A stretch of DNA of 64,000 bases from Actinomadura sp. NBRC 104412 (GTDB taxonomy: Bacteria > Actinomycetota > Actinomycetes > Streptosporangiales > Streptosporangiaceae), in assembly GCF_030269515.1 (NCBI RefSeq), contig NZ_BSTM01000012.1, forward strand, positions 159,916 to 223,915, read 5' to 3'. Below the pieces are notes generated by a model, which saw only the letters and a program-made list of their open reading frames with translations, searched no databases and was not told where the DNA came from. Shown here piece by piece: positions 33,108-41,127 of this stretch. The position numbers and the translations under genes are program-made. Each line of letters begins with the position of its first letter. Position 1 is the stretch's first letter.

Positions 33108-33689
33108 TCACGAGGTGTTCCGCTGCCGGTCCCGTCCCATGGTGTAGAACTCCGGGTTCGGTCGTAGCGCCGTCAGATGGGCCAGCCGGTTCGACATCGC
33201 GAACAGCGCGGTGATCGCGCCGATGTCCCAGATCTCGTCGTCGGTGAGCCCGGCCGCGCGGGCCGCGGCGAGGTCGTCCTCGCCGAACAGTTCGGGCCTG
33301 CGGGCCAGGGCGAGCGCGAGGTCGACGATCGCCCGGCCCCGCTCGTCCAGCTCCACGCGCCACGGGTTGGTGGCGACCCGGTCGGCCAGCTCCGGGTCCT
33401 TGGTGCGTACGCGCAGGATGGCGCCGTGCGCCACGACGCAGTACGTGCAGTGGTTGGCGCCGGAGGTGGCGACCACCACCAGCTCCCGTTCGGCCTTGCT
33501 CAGCCCGCCGGGGCGGTCCATCAGCGCGTCGTGGTAGTCCAGGAAGGCCCGTAGCTCGGCGGGCCGGTGACCCAGCGCCCGGAAGACGTTGGGCACGAAC
33601 CCGGACCTCTCCGCGATCGCCCCGATGCGCTCGCGCAGGTCGTCCGGCAGTTCCTCCAGTTCCACCACGCCGAACCGGCTCTCGGTCAC
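33108..33689 (-). CDS. Peroxidase-related AhpD/carboxymuconolactone decarboxylase-like protein
   Basis: 193 residues from a GTG at 33687-33689 with GAGGAGGAG upstream. The AhpD-like core has SKAERELVVVATSGANHCTY and CTYCVVAHGAILR: the CxxC plus following His is the redox and proton-relay motif of alkylhydroperoxidase AhpD and the uncharacterised peroxidase-related family. Preceding residues FRALGHRPAELRAFLDYHDA form the usual helix. It probably reduces peroxides or lipoylated partners. It is divergent from the acyl-CoA-dehydrogenase-like gene with 189 bases between. Confidence 0.88.
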   Translation of the reverse strand: MTESRFGVVELEELPDDLRERIGAIAERSGFVPNVFRALGHRPAELRAFLDYHDALMDRPGGLSKAERELVVVATSGANHCTYCVVAHGAILRVRTKDPELADRVATNPWRVELDERGRAIVDLALALARRPELFGEDDLAAARAAGLTDDEIWDIGAITALFAMSNRLAHLTALRPNPEFYTMGRDRQRNTS

Positions 33690-33878
33690 GCTCTCCTCCT
33701 CGGTAGGACGGCGGTCCTCTCCACGCTCCCCGGTGATGGGGGCCGGTGTCCACGATCACCCGGACGGGGCCTGGGCGGCGATGGCCCGATCGGGGTTCCG
33801 TGTGAGGGAAATTGGCTACCGGATTGTCGACATTGTCGGGGTACGGTGCCCGCAGGCGGCCATCGACAGGAGGGCGTC

Positions 33879-35012
33879 ATGAGGAGCCGGTTTCTGGAGG
33901 CGGTCCGTTCCCGGCGCGCGAGCTTCGAGGAGGCGGCCGTCCCGGCCGAAGAGGCGCGCACGCTGCCGGCCGACATGGTCAAGCTGATGCGCGACCTGCG
34001 GCTGTTCTGGCTCAAGACGCCGCGTGAGCTGGGCGGCGACGAGCTGGACCCACTGGAGTTCTGCGAGGTGCTGGAGCAGCTCGCCTACTACGACGCGTCC
34101 GTGGCCTGGGCCGCCATGGTGGGGAACGGGACCACCGGAACGGTCGCCGGGTGGCTGCCGGACGAGGGGCTGCGCGAGGTCTTCCCCGGCACCGGGACGG
34201 ACCTGCCGATCTGCGCCGGACAGTTCGGCTCCCGGGGCCGGGCCGTCCCGGTGGACGGGGGTTTCGTCGTGTCGGGCCGGTGGGGCTTCGGCAGTGGGAT
34301 CAACCACGCCGACTGGGTCGTCGGTGGCTGTGTCGTCGAGGGCGGAGCGGGCGCCGAGATCCTCGCCGTCGTGCCGAAGAGCGAGGCGACCCTGCACGAC
34401 ACCTGGCACGTGGCCGGTCTCCAGGGCACGGGTAGCTACGACTTCTCGATGACGGAGGTGTTCGTCCCCACCGGTCGGGTCATCGAGGGACTCGGGACGC
34501 CGGGTCTGCGCGGCGGCGACCTGTTCAGGCCGCCGCCGCTGATGTTCGTGTCGAACGAGCTGAGCCCGGTGGCGGTCGGTATCGCCCGGCGCGCCATCGA
34601 CGACATGTACGACCTGGCGCGCGCCGCCACGCGCAGGACGGGTGGCGTGCCCGTCGGCGAGCGCGCCGCGTTCCAGAAGGACATGGGCCGGGCGGAGGCA
34701 CGGCTGCGTGCGGTCCAGGTCCTCTACCGGGACGCGGTGGCACGGGTCTGGGACGCCGCCCGGACGGAGTCCGGACTGGACGACGCCCTCGTGGCCCGCA
34801 CGTTCGCGCAGCACACCTACGTCGTCGAGGAGTGCACGGACCTGGTGTCCCGCATCTTCCGCTATGGCGGCGGCCGGGTCCTCGCGCTGTCCCACCCGAT
34901 GCAGCGCCATCTGCGCAACCTGAGCGCGGCGATGCAGCACATCTACATCACGGACGAGAACTACGAGCTGGCGGGCAAGGCGGGACTCGAATCCCGGCCC
35001 TCCTCGCCATGA
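33879..35012 (+). CDS. Acyl-CoA dehydrogenase-like flavin monooxygenase (HsaA/group D type)
   Basis: 377 residues from ATG 33879-33881 with AGGAGGG five bases upstream; the longer open frame upstream is not supported. The acyl-CoA dehydrogenase fold is seen: N-terminal helices (ELGGDELDPLEFCEVLEQLA), the middle beta domain (GGFVVSGRWGFGSGINHADW) and the C-terminal helical domain of PF08028 type. No catalytic Glu of true dehydrogenases is evident. Such proteins are usually FMNH2- or FADH2-dependent hydroxylases of aromatic or polyketide substrates. A separate flavin reductase is not nearby. Confidence 0.85.
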   Translation: MRSRFLEAVRSRRASFEEAAVPAEEARTLPADMVKLMRDLRLFWLKTPRELGGDELDPLEFCEVLEQLAYYDASVAWAAMVGNGTTGTVAGWLPDEGLREVFPGTGTDLPICAGQFGSRGRAVPVDGGFVVSGRWGFGSGINHADWVVGGCVVEGGAGAEILAVVPKSEATLHDTWHVAGLQGTGSYDFSMTEVFVPTGRVIEGLGTPGLRGGDLFRPPPLMFVSNELSPVAVGIARRAIDDMYDLARAATRRTGGVPVGERAAFQKDMGRAEARLRAVQVLYRDAVARVWDAARTESGLDDALVARTFAQHTYVVEECTDLVSRIFRYGGGRVLALSHPMQRHLRNLSAAMQHIYITDENYELAGKAGLESRPSSP

Positions 35013-35061
35013 CCCCGCGCATGTGACCGACTTGCGCCGTTCTTTGCTACCGCCCGCCGCG

Positions 35062-35067
35062 TACGCT
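35062..35067 (+). promoter_or_regulatory. -10 box TACGCT, leaderless
   Basis: TACGCT ends six bases before ATG 35074, and no ribosome site lies between. A clear -35 was not found. Confidence 0.5.
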
Positions 35068-35073
35068 GAGCCC

Positions 35074-35517
35074 ATGCCCGAGGACGAGAGCCGGCCCGCG
35101 CGGGTCGAGGACGTGCACGAGCTCGCCCTGGCCATGCCGCATGTGACCGTGTACCCGGGTACCGAGGACAAGCCGGTCTACCAGGTGGGCGGGAAGTCGT
35201 TCGTCTTCTTCCGCAATCCGCGGCCGGACGCGGTGGACCCCGAGACCGGCGAGCGCTACCAGGACGTCATCGTGTTCTGGGTCCCGTCCGAAGGGGACAA
35301 GCAGGCGCTCGTCCAGGACGAGACGTCGCCGTTCTTCACCACCCCGCATTTCGACGGCCACCGGTCGGTGCTGCTGCGGGCCTGCCGCATCGGCGAGCTC
35401 ACCCGCGGGGAGCTGGCGGAGATCATCCAGGACGCCTGGCTGTCGCGGGCGTCGGCCCGCCGCGCCCGCGCCTGGCTGGACGAGCACCCTCCGGCTACCC
35501 GGCCAGGAACTTCGTGA
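35074..35517 (+). CDS. MmcQ/YjbR-like (CyaY-fold) DNA-binding protein
   Basis: 147 residues. RVEDVHELALAMPHVTVYPG and KPVYQVGGKSFVFFRNPRPD match the start of the MmcQ/YjbR family, followed by LLRACRIGELTRGELAEIIQ and DAWLSRASARRARAWLDEHP at the end. Family members have a CyaY-like alpha/beta fold and are often annotated as DNA-binding, though their role is not established. The ATG lies six bases after TACGCT, suggesting leaderless expression. Its 3' end overlaps the truncated hydrolase on the opposite strand. Confidence 0.85.
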   Translation: MPEDESRPARVEDVHELALAMPHVTVYPGTEDKPVYQVGGKSFVFFRNPRPDAVDPETGERYQDVIVFWVPSEGDKQALVQDETSPFFTTPHFDGHRSVLLRACRIGELTRGELAEIIQDAWLSRASARRARAWLDEHPPATRPGTS

Positions 35518-35767
35518 TCGCCGACAGGGCGCGTTCGGGCTGGTCGGCCTGGACGACATGGCCGCAGTCGTCGATCAGCTCGACCCGGCTGCCGGCGATG
35601 CGCCCGCCGAAGTCCTCCGCGTAGGCGGCGGGCACGAGGGCGTCGTCACGCCCCCAGACGATGAGCGTCGGCACCGAGACGCGGTGCAGCCTCCGGCCGA
35701 GGCCGTGGTCGGCGATCGGCCAGGCGAACTTGGCCGCGCAGCCGATGTTCCAGGTGGTCTGGGCGAC
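35495..35767 (-). pseudogene. Alpha/beta-hydrolase, C-terminal fragment only
   Basis: The frame ending at TAG 35495-35497 reads RLHRVSVPTLIVWGRDDALV, PAAYAEDFGGRIAGSRVELI, then DDCGHVVQADQPERALSAIT and KFLAG. This is the last third of an alpha/beta-hydrolase: the acid residue in GRDD and the catalytic His in GHVVQ. Upstream of about 35767 the similarity stops, with no start codon or N-terminal half. The nucleophile region is gone. The break lies within 80 bases of the start of the carotenoid-type operon, suggesting that an insertion or deletion there removed the gene's 5' part. Confidence 0.75.
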
Positions 35768-35837
35768 CGGTCGTCGGCAAGGGCCCCCGTGATCTCCCTC
35801 ACCCCTCTTGACGGACGGCGGCGGGCGCGCGGAGATT

Positions 35838-35865
35838 TGAACTTATGTTCAGAACGGATGTTCAA
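35838..35865 (+). promoter_or_regulatory. Tandem palindromic operator of the carotenoid-type operon
   Basis: GAACTTATGTTCA (35839-35851) and GAACGGATGTTCA (35852-35864) are two 13-base units in direct succession, each a GAAC-N4-GTTC palindrome. This is the size and symmetry bound by pairs of TetR dimers. The array overlaps the first gene's putative ATG. The obvious candidate ligand is the TetR protein encoded as third gene of the operon. Confidence 0.72.
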
Positions 35866-37407
35866 GGAGCGGGGGCACTCCCCGGCGGCCGGGCACGGGG
35901 GCCTTCGCCGCGGTTCCCGGTGTCGTGTCAGGTGGCGGTGCTCGGCGGCGGTCTCGCCGGGATGGCGACGGCGGCGCGGCTCCAGGCGGCGGGCCTGTCC
36001 ACGGCGGTGATCGAGGCGCACGGCCACGTCGGCGGCTGCGCGGGCTACTACCGTCAGCGCGGATTCTCGTTCGACGTGGGCGCCACGACGATGGTCGACT
36101 TCGAGCCCGGAGGAGTGGGGGCCGAACTCCTCGACAGCGTGGGAATGGATCCCGTCCCCGGCGAGCCGCTTCCCGGCTATGTCGCCTGGCTTCCCGACCG
36201 CGACGTCACCCTCCACCGCGACACTCGGGCGTGGCACCGCGAACGGCTGCGCGCGCTTGGAGACACCCCACGGCACAGGGCCTTCTGGGCACGGCTCGAC
36301 CGCATCGCACAGGTGTTCTGGGACGCGAGCCGCGCCGGTGTCCGGCTGCCCCTGCGGCGTCCGTCCGACGCCGTGCACAACATCAAGGCGCTAGGGCCGC
36401 GCAACCTTCCTTTCGTCCGGTACGTGAACGCCACGCTCGGCGATGTCCTCGCCCGGCATGACCTGCGCGGGGACGCTCCGCTGGTGGGCCTGTTGTCGAT
36501 GCTGGTGGAGGACACCGTGCACAGCACGGTCGACAAGGCCCCGCTCATCAACGCAGCCCTCGGCGTGACCATTCGCGGTGCCGGGCTCACGCGGGCGGTG
36601 GGCGGCATGCGCGGCTTCTGGCGCCCGTTCACCGCGCACTACCGGCGGATGGGCGGGCAGTTGCGCGTGGGCTGCCAGGTGGAGCGTGTGCACGGCCAAG
36701 CCGGGGCGTTCAAGGTCCATACGCGGCGCGGGATCGTCCATGCGGAGCAGGTCGTCAGCGCACTGCCCGCAGCGACGACCGCGCGTGTCGTCCCCGCCTT
36801 GGCGGGACGGCTCCAGCCCTACCTCGAACGGGACGAGCACGACCTGGGCGGCGCGATCGTCGTGTTCCTCGGCGTACCGGAGGAGCAGGTCGCGAACCAG
36901 GAGTTCACCCACCATCAGCTCTTGCAGTCCTATGAGCGTCCACTGGGCGACGGCAACAACATGTTCGTCTCGGTCTCCGCCCCCGGGGACACCGAGAGCG
37001 CCCCACCGGGACACCGCGCCGTGATGATCTCCACGCACACCGAGCTGCACGCCTGGGAGGGGTTGCCGGACGCCCGGTACGAGAAGCGCAAACGCGAAAT
37101 GGGGGAACGCCTCGTGGGGCTGGCGCGCCGCGCGTACCCGGACCTCGGTGAACGGGCCGTGGTGTGGGAGGTGGGCACGCCCCGCTCGTACGAGCGCTTC
37201 GCGTTCCGTCCACGCGGTGCGGTCGGCGGCGCGAGGCAGACACCTGCCAACGCCAACCAGAACGCCATCCCGCATTCGCTGGGTGTGCCCGGCCTGTGGC
37301 TTGTGGGCGACTCGACCTGGCCCGGGTTGGGCACGGTCGCGTGCGCGCTCGGCAGCCGCATCGTGGCAGAGGACGTTCTGGAAACGGCACGGAAGGTCAT
37401 GCGATGA
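35845..37407 (+). CDS. CrtI/CrtD-type FAD-dependent carotenoid desaturase-like oxidoreductase
   Basis: 520 residues if begun at ATG 35845 (GGAG ten bases upstream); a GTG at 35920 is an alternative because the first 25 residues are not family-like. VAVLGGGLAGMATAARLQAA is the FAD site, EAHGHVGGCAGYYRQRGFSF and DVGATTMVD continue the N-terminal pattern of the phytoene-desaturase superfamily, and GLWLVGDSTWPGLGTVACAL is the C-terminal FAD motif. Relatives desaturate, isomerise or hydroxylate carotenoids (CrtI, CrtD, CrtISO). No geranylgeranyl or phytoene synthase is present nearby. It overlaps the desaturase gene by four bases. Confidence 0.85.
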   Translation: MFRTDVQGAGALPGGRARGPSPRFPVSCQVAVLGGGLAGMATAARLQAAGLSTAVIEAHGHVGGCAGYYRQRGFSFDVGATTMVDFEPGGVGAELLDSVGMDPVPGEPLPGYVAWLPDRDVTLHRDTRAWHRERLRALGDTPRHRAFWARLDRIAQVFWDASRAGVRLPLRRPSDAVHNIKALGPRNLPFVRYVNATLGDVLARHDLRGDAPLVGLLSMLVEDTVHSTVDKAPLINAALGVTIRGAGLTRAVGGMRGFWRPFTAHYRRMGGQLRVGCQVERVHGQAGAFKVHTRRGIVHAEQVVSALPAATTARVVPALAGRLQPYLERDEHDLGGAIVVFLGVPEEQVANQEFTHHQLLQSYERPLGDGNNMFVSVSAPGDTESAPPGHRAVMISTHTELHAWEGLPDARYEKRKREMGERLVGLARRAYPDLGERAVVWEVGTPRSYERFAFRPRGAVGGARQTPANANQNAIPHSLGVPGLWLVGDSTWPGLGTVACALGSRIVAEDVLETARKVMR

Positions 37408-38207
37408 AGGGCGCGGCGGCCGTCCCCGGCATACCCAGGCTCACCGATCTCGGCACCGATCTGCTGGTGACCACCCGCGGGCGCCGGGTGTTCGCGTTCT
37501 CGCTTCCCTATCTCGGCGTCGCGCTCTTCGCGTCCGCCATGGCGCTGGGCTGGTGGTGGGCGACGCCACTGATCGCGTTCGGCATCTTCGTCGCGGTGGT
37601 GACGGCCACGCATGATGTCGTGCACCGCTCGCTGGGGCTCGGCCGCACCGCGACGGAATGGGCGTTGTTCCTGCTCGGCGCCGTACTACTGGAGAGCGGG
37701 CACGCCTACCGCGCCACGCACCTCCAGCACCACCGGACGTTCCCGAGCAAGGACGACCCCGAAGGCCACCCCGCGGACCTGAGCATGCTCGGCGCGATCC
37801 TGTACGGCCCCGTGTTCCTCGCGCGGCTGTGGTGGTGGGCGTACCGCAGGGCTTCCGGCAGGCAGCGGACCTGGCTCCTGGCCGAGGCGGCGCTGCCCTT
37901 CGCGGCGGTCGGAGCGGGCGCGCTGCTTTGGCATGGGCTGCTCGTCTACGCCACGATGATGATCGTTGGAAGCTGGGTCTACCCGCTGCTGACCGTCCAC
38001 CTGCCGCACCGCCACTATGGGGAGGATCCGCTGACGCAGACGCACACCCTGCGCGGCCGTGTCGTCCCCCGGCTGTTCCTGGAGCTGACCTACCACCTGG
38101 AGCACCACCTCTATCCGCAGGTGCCGAGCCATAATCTGGCCAGGCTGGCGCAACGGCTCGACCCTTTCCTCGACGAGGCGGGCGTCCATCCGCGGAGAGT
38201 GATCTGA
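37404..38207 (+). CDS. Membrane fatty acid desaturase-family enzyme (possible carotenoid hydroxylase/ketolase)
   Basis: 267 residues, ATGA overlap with the gene before. Three histidine clusters of the integral-membrane di-iron family are present: THDVVHRSLG (HxxxH), RATHLQHHRT (HxxHH) and YHLEHHLYPQ (HxxHH), plus HLPHRHYG. Four or so transmembrane helices separate them. The family includes fatty acyl desaturases, CrtW ketolases and CrtR hydroxylases; partnership with a CrtI-like enzyme favours a carotenoid. The product cannot be fixed by sequence reading. Confidence 0.82.
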   Translation: MKGAAAVPGIPRLTDLGTDLLVTTRGRRVFAFSLPYLGVALFASAMALGWWWATPLIAFGIFVAVVTATHDVVHRSLGLGRTATEWALFLLGAVLLESGHAYRATHLQHHRTFPSKDDPEGHPADLSMLGAILYGPVFLARLWWWAYRRASGRQRTWLLAEAALPFAAVGAGALLWHGLLVYATMMIVGSWVYPLLTVHLPHRHYGEDPLTQTHTLRGRVVPRLFLELTYHLEHHLYPQVPSHNLARLAQRLDPFLDEAGVHPRRVI

Positions 38208-38212
38208 CCCCG

Positions 38213-38878
38213 ATGCCCCCGTCCAGACCCCGGCCCCGGTCCCGGCGCGAGGAGGCCCGGGAACGGCTCCTGCACGCGACCATCCGCACCCTCGCCACCG
38301 AGGGGTACGGCGGGACGACCGCGCGCTCCATCGCCCGCACCGGAGGGTTCGCGCCGGGCGTCATCTACTACCACTTCGAGAACCTGGAAGACCTGCTCCT
38401 GGCCGCGCTGCGCTACACCAGCCGGCAGCGGATGGCCGCGTACCAGGAGGCGCTGGGGTCCTGCGCCGGCGCCGCCGAGCTGCTCGACCGGCTGCGCGAC
38501 CTGTACGCCGAGGACATGCGGGAGGACGGGCACATCGCGGCCGTGCAGGAGCTGTTCACCGCCGCGGCCACGGCCCCGAGGCTGCGCGAGGAACTGCTCG
38601 CGCACATCGGGCCGTGGTCGGAGTTCGCCGCCGCGGCCTTCCGCCGGCTGGCCGCCGGGACCGCGGTGGAGGAGGTGGTGCCGTCCGCCCAGCTCGGCTC
38701 GATCGCGGTCGCGACGTTCCTCGGCCTCCAGACCCTGACCCATCTGGACGGCGACCGCTCCCGCGTCGAGGAGCTGTTCGAGGTCGCCAAGCCCGCCGCG
38801 ATCCTCTGGGACGGCCTTACGGGAAGGGCCTCGTCCCAGCCGGACGCGGACCCGGACCCGGACGCGGACGAAGCCTGA
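38213..38878 (+). CDS. TetR-family regulator
   Basis: 221 residues, starting five bases after the desaturase stop. The helix-turn-helix reads ARERLLHATIRTLATEGYGG then TTARSIARTGGFAPGVIYYH and FENLEDLLLAAL, a standard TetR N-terminus. The C-terminal part is helical and ligand-binding; the last 15 residues are an acidic DPDPDADEA tail. Because it is the last gene of the operon, it most likely represses it through the double palindrome at 35838, responding to an unknown ligand. Confidence 0.9.
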   Translation: MPPSRPRPRSRREEARERLLHATIRTLATEGYGGTTARSIARTGGFAPGVIYYHFENLEDLLLAALRYTSRQRMAAYQEALGSCAGAAELLDRLRDLYAEDMREDGHIAAVQELFTAAATAPRLREELLAHIGPWSEFAAAAFRRLAAGTAVEEVVPSAQLGSIAVATFLGLQTLTHLDGDRSRVEELFEVAKPAAILWDGLTGRASSQPDADPDPDADEA

Positions 38879-38905
38879 GGCCCGTTTCCCGGACGGGTGT
38901 TGCGA

Positions 38906-39940
38906 TCAGCGCCAGCCGAGCTCGGGCGCCACGTGCGTGAGGATGCTTTCCAGCACGTGCGCGTTGTAGTCCACGCCCAGCTGGTTGGGGACCGTGAGCA
39001 GGAGCGTGTCGGCGGCCTGGATCGCCTCGTCCTCGGCGAGCTGCTTGACCAGCACGTCGGGCTCGGCCGCGTACGAGCGCCCGAAGATCGCCCGGGTGTT
39101 CTCGTCGATCATCCCGATGTGGTCGTCGGTGTCGGCGTTGCCGAAGTAGGCGCGGTCCAGGTCGCTGGTCAGCGCGAAGATGCTCCGGCTCACCGACACG
39201 CGCGGCTCCCGCTCGTGCCCGGCCTCCCGCCACGCCTCCCGGTACGCCTCGATCTGCTTGCGCTGCTGGATGTGCAGCGGCTCCCCCGACTCGTCGTCCT
39301 TGAGCGTGGAGCTTTGCAGGTTCATGCCGAGCTTGGCCGCCCACACGCTGGTGGCGTTGGAGCCGGAGCCCCACCAGATGCGCTCGCGCAACCCTTCGGA
39401 ATGCGGCTCCAGGCGCAGCAGACCGGGCGGGTTGGGGAACATCGGCCGCGGGTTCGGCTCGGCGAAGCCCTGGCCGCGCAGCACCGCCAGCAGCACCTCG
39501 GTGTGCCTGCGCGCCATGTCGGCGTCGCTCTCGCCCTCGGCGGGCTCGTATCCGAAGTACCGCCACCCGTCGATCACCTGTTCCGGCGAGCCACGGCTGA
39601 TCCCAAGTTGCAGCCGCCCTCCGGAGATCAGATCGGCGGCCCCGGCGTCCTCGGCGAAGTACATCGGGTTCTCGTACCGCATGTCGATCACGGCGGTGCC
39701 GATCTCGATCCGCGAGGTCCTCGCCCCGATCGCCGACAGCAGGGGGAACGGCGACGCCAGTTGCCGGGCGAAGTGATGAACGCGGAAGTAGGCCCCGTCG
39801 GCACCCAGTTCCTCCGCGGCCACGGCGAGATCGATCGACTGGGACAGCGCGTCCGCGGCCGACCGTGTCCGCGAGCCCGCCCCGGTGCTCCAGTGGCCGA
39901 ACGAGAGAAACCCGATCTTCTTCATACCGGGTTCAACCAT
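38906..39940 (-). CDS. LLM class flavin-dependent oxidoreductase (luciferase-like)
   Basis: 344 residues from ATG 39938-39940; ATG 39923-39925 (MKKIGFLSFGHW) is an alternative that fits the family start better, but neither has a clear ribosome site. The TIM-barrel luciferase-like pattern is shown by AEELGADGAYFRVHHF, IGTAVIDMRYENPMYFAEDA, RLQLGISRGSPEQVIDGW and WWGSGSNATSVWAAKLGMNL. Such enzymes use FMNH2 or F420 to oxidise small molecules; the choice of cofactor is not evident. Single gene, convergent with the TetR gene. Confidence 0.88.
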   Translation of the reverse strand: MVEPGMKKIGFLSFGHWSTGAGSRTRSAADALSQSIDLAVAAEELGADGAYFRVHHFARQLASPFPLLSAIGARTSRIEIGTAVIDMRYENPMYFAEDAGAADLISGGRLQLGISRGSPEQVIDGWRYFGYEPAEGESDADMARRHTEVLLAVLRGQGFAEPNPRPMFPNPPGLLRLEPHSEGLRERIWWGSGSNATSVWAAKLGMNLQSSTLKDDESGEPLHIQQRKQIEAYREAWREAGHEREPRVSVSRSIFALTSDLDRAYFGNADTDDHIGMIDENTRAIFGRSYAAEPDVLVKQLAEDEAIQAADTLLLTVPNQLGVDYNAHVLESILTHVAPELGWR

Positions 39941-40027
39941 GGCGTCCCCGCCGCGATTCCGGCCCTGACCACACCGGCCCTCCGATGCGCCGCACTTTCT
40001 CGATGGCCCTCGGATGCTCGTGATGGA

Positions 40028-40033
40028 TAGGTT
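40028..40033 (+). promoter_or_regulatory. -10 box TAGGTT, leaderless
   Basis: TAGGTT ends eight bases before ATG 40042. No ribosome site is present, and no good -35 was seen. Confidence 0.45.
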
Positions 40034-40041
40034 GTCGCGTC

Positions 40042-41022
40042 ATGCTGAAGACCCGTCTCGACCTCGACCGGATTCGCGCCGCCCGCCGCGTGATCGACCC
40101 AATGTTCCTCGACACGCCGCTGTTCCCGTGCGACGCCTTGGGACGGGCCCTCGGCTGCGCGGTGAGCGTCAAGCTCGAGACGGCGAACCCGGTCCGCAGC
40201 TTCAAGGCCCGCGGCACCGAGCTCGTCACCAGCCAATTGAGGGACCGGGGCCAGACGGCCGCCGTGTGCGCCAGCGCCGGAAACCTCGGCTGGGCGCTCG
40301 CCTGGTCCGGCCGCCGCCGTGGCCTGGACGTGACGGTCGTGGCCTCCCACCGGGCACCCGCCGCCAAGCTCGACCGCATCCGCGCCTTGGACACGGCACT
40401 CGAACTGGTGGACGGCGACTTCGAGGCGGCCAGGGAACGGGCGGCCGACATCGCCCGGCGCCGCGGCATCCGGCTGGTGGAGGACAGCCTCGACCTCGAG
40501 ACCTGCGAGGGAGCGGCGACCATCGGCCTCGAACTGGCGCGGGAGGCACCCTCCCACGGCGGGGCACCCGGCGTCGACGCCGTTCTGATCGCCCTGGGCG
40601 GCGGCGCCATGGCGACCGGCGTGGGCCACGTCCTGAAGGAGCTGGCCCCCGGAGTCGAGGTGATCTGCGTGCAGCCCCAGGGCGCGCCCGCGATGACCCT
40701 CTCCTGGCGGGAGCGCCGGGTCGTGAGCACCGAATCCGCCGACACCATCGCCGACGGCGTCGCCGGTCGCCACCCCATCCCCGAGGTGCTGGACGACCTT
40801 CTGCAGGTGGCCGACGACGCCGTTCTGGTCCGTGAGGAATCCATAGTGGCGGGCATGCGGATGCTGCTGGAACACGCCGGTCTCATCGTCGAGCCCTCGG
40901 CGGCCCTCGGCGTGGCCGCCGTCCTGGAGGACCCGGCACGCTTCGCGGACCGGCACGTGGTCACGATCATCTGCGGCGGCAACGTCAACCTGGACGACTA
41001 CCACCGATGGGTCCGTCCCTGA
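40042..41022 (+). CDS. PLP-dependent threonine dehydratase-like lyase (fold type II)
   Basis: 326 residues. VKLETANPVRSFKARGTELV has the PLP-lysine in SFKARG, as in threonine dehydratases. ASAGNLGWALAWSGRRRG matches the SxGNxG phosphate loop, and LIALGGGAMATGVGHVLKEL the GGGxxxxG loop that binds PLP phosphate. Family members deaminate Thr, Ser or diaminopropionate, or act as racemases. The gene is just upstream of the lhgO-like gene, but a 48-base gap with its own promoter separates them. The start is eight bases after a -10 box. Confidence 0.88.
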   Translation: MLKTRLDLDRIRAARRVIDPMFLDTPLFPCDALGRALGCAVSVKLETANPVRSFKARGTELVTSQLRDRGQTAAVCASAGNLGWALAWSGRRRGLDVTVVASHRAPAAKLDRIRALDTALELVDGDFEAARERAADIARRRGIRLVEDSLDLETCEGAATIGLELAREAPSHGGAPGVDAVLIALGGGAMATGVGHVLKELAPGVEVICVQPQGAPAMTLSWRERRVVSTESADTIADGVAGRHPIPEVLDDLLQVADDAVLVREESIVAGMRMLLEHAGLIVEPSAALGVAAVLEDPARFADRHVVTIICGGNVNLDDYHRWVRP

Positions 41023-41056
41023 CCCCCGGCGCGGCGCCCGCTGGTTGAGCGAGCTG

Positions 41057-41062
41057 TACGTT
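41057..41062 (+). promoter_or_regulatory. -10 box TACGTT for the leader-lhgO transcript
   Basis: TACGTT ends eight bases before the ATG of an 18-codon ORF at 41071, again without a ribosome site. The lhgO GTG itself has none either. Confidence 0.5.
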
Positions 41063-41070
41063 ACGGCGGT

Positions 41071-41127
41071 ATGGCGAACATCACGAGGGTCCCGCGGCCC
41101 GGGTCCGAGCCCGGCCGCGAGCCGTGA
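41071..41127 (+). CDS. 18-residue leader ORF overlapping lhgO
   Basis: ATG 41071 opens MANITRVPRPGSEPGREP, whose TGA (41125-41127) overlaps the GTG start of the next gene as GTGA. It begins right after a -10 box, so ribosomes would load at the 5' end of a leaderless mRNA and could reinitiate on lhgO, which has no ribosome site of its own. Pro/Arg-rich content could slow ribosomes. Conservation is needed to show that the peptide matters. Confidence 0.5.
   Translation: MANITRVPRPGSEPGREP

Noticed and set aside
35845..35919. First 25 residues of the CrtI-like protein as a signal peptide
   Set aside because: The stretch is Arg/Gly/Pro-rich, not hydrophobic; it may simply be untranslated if GTG 35920 is the start.
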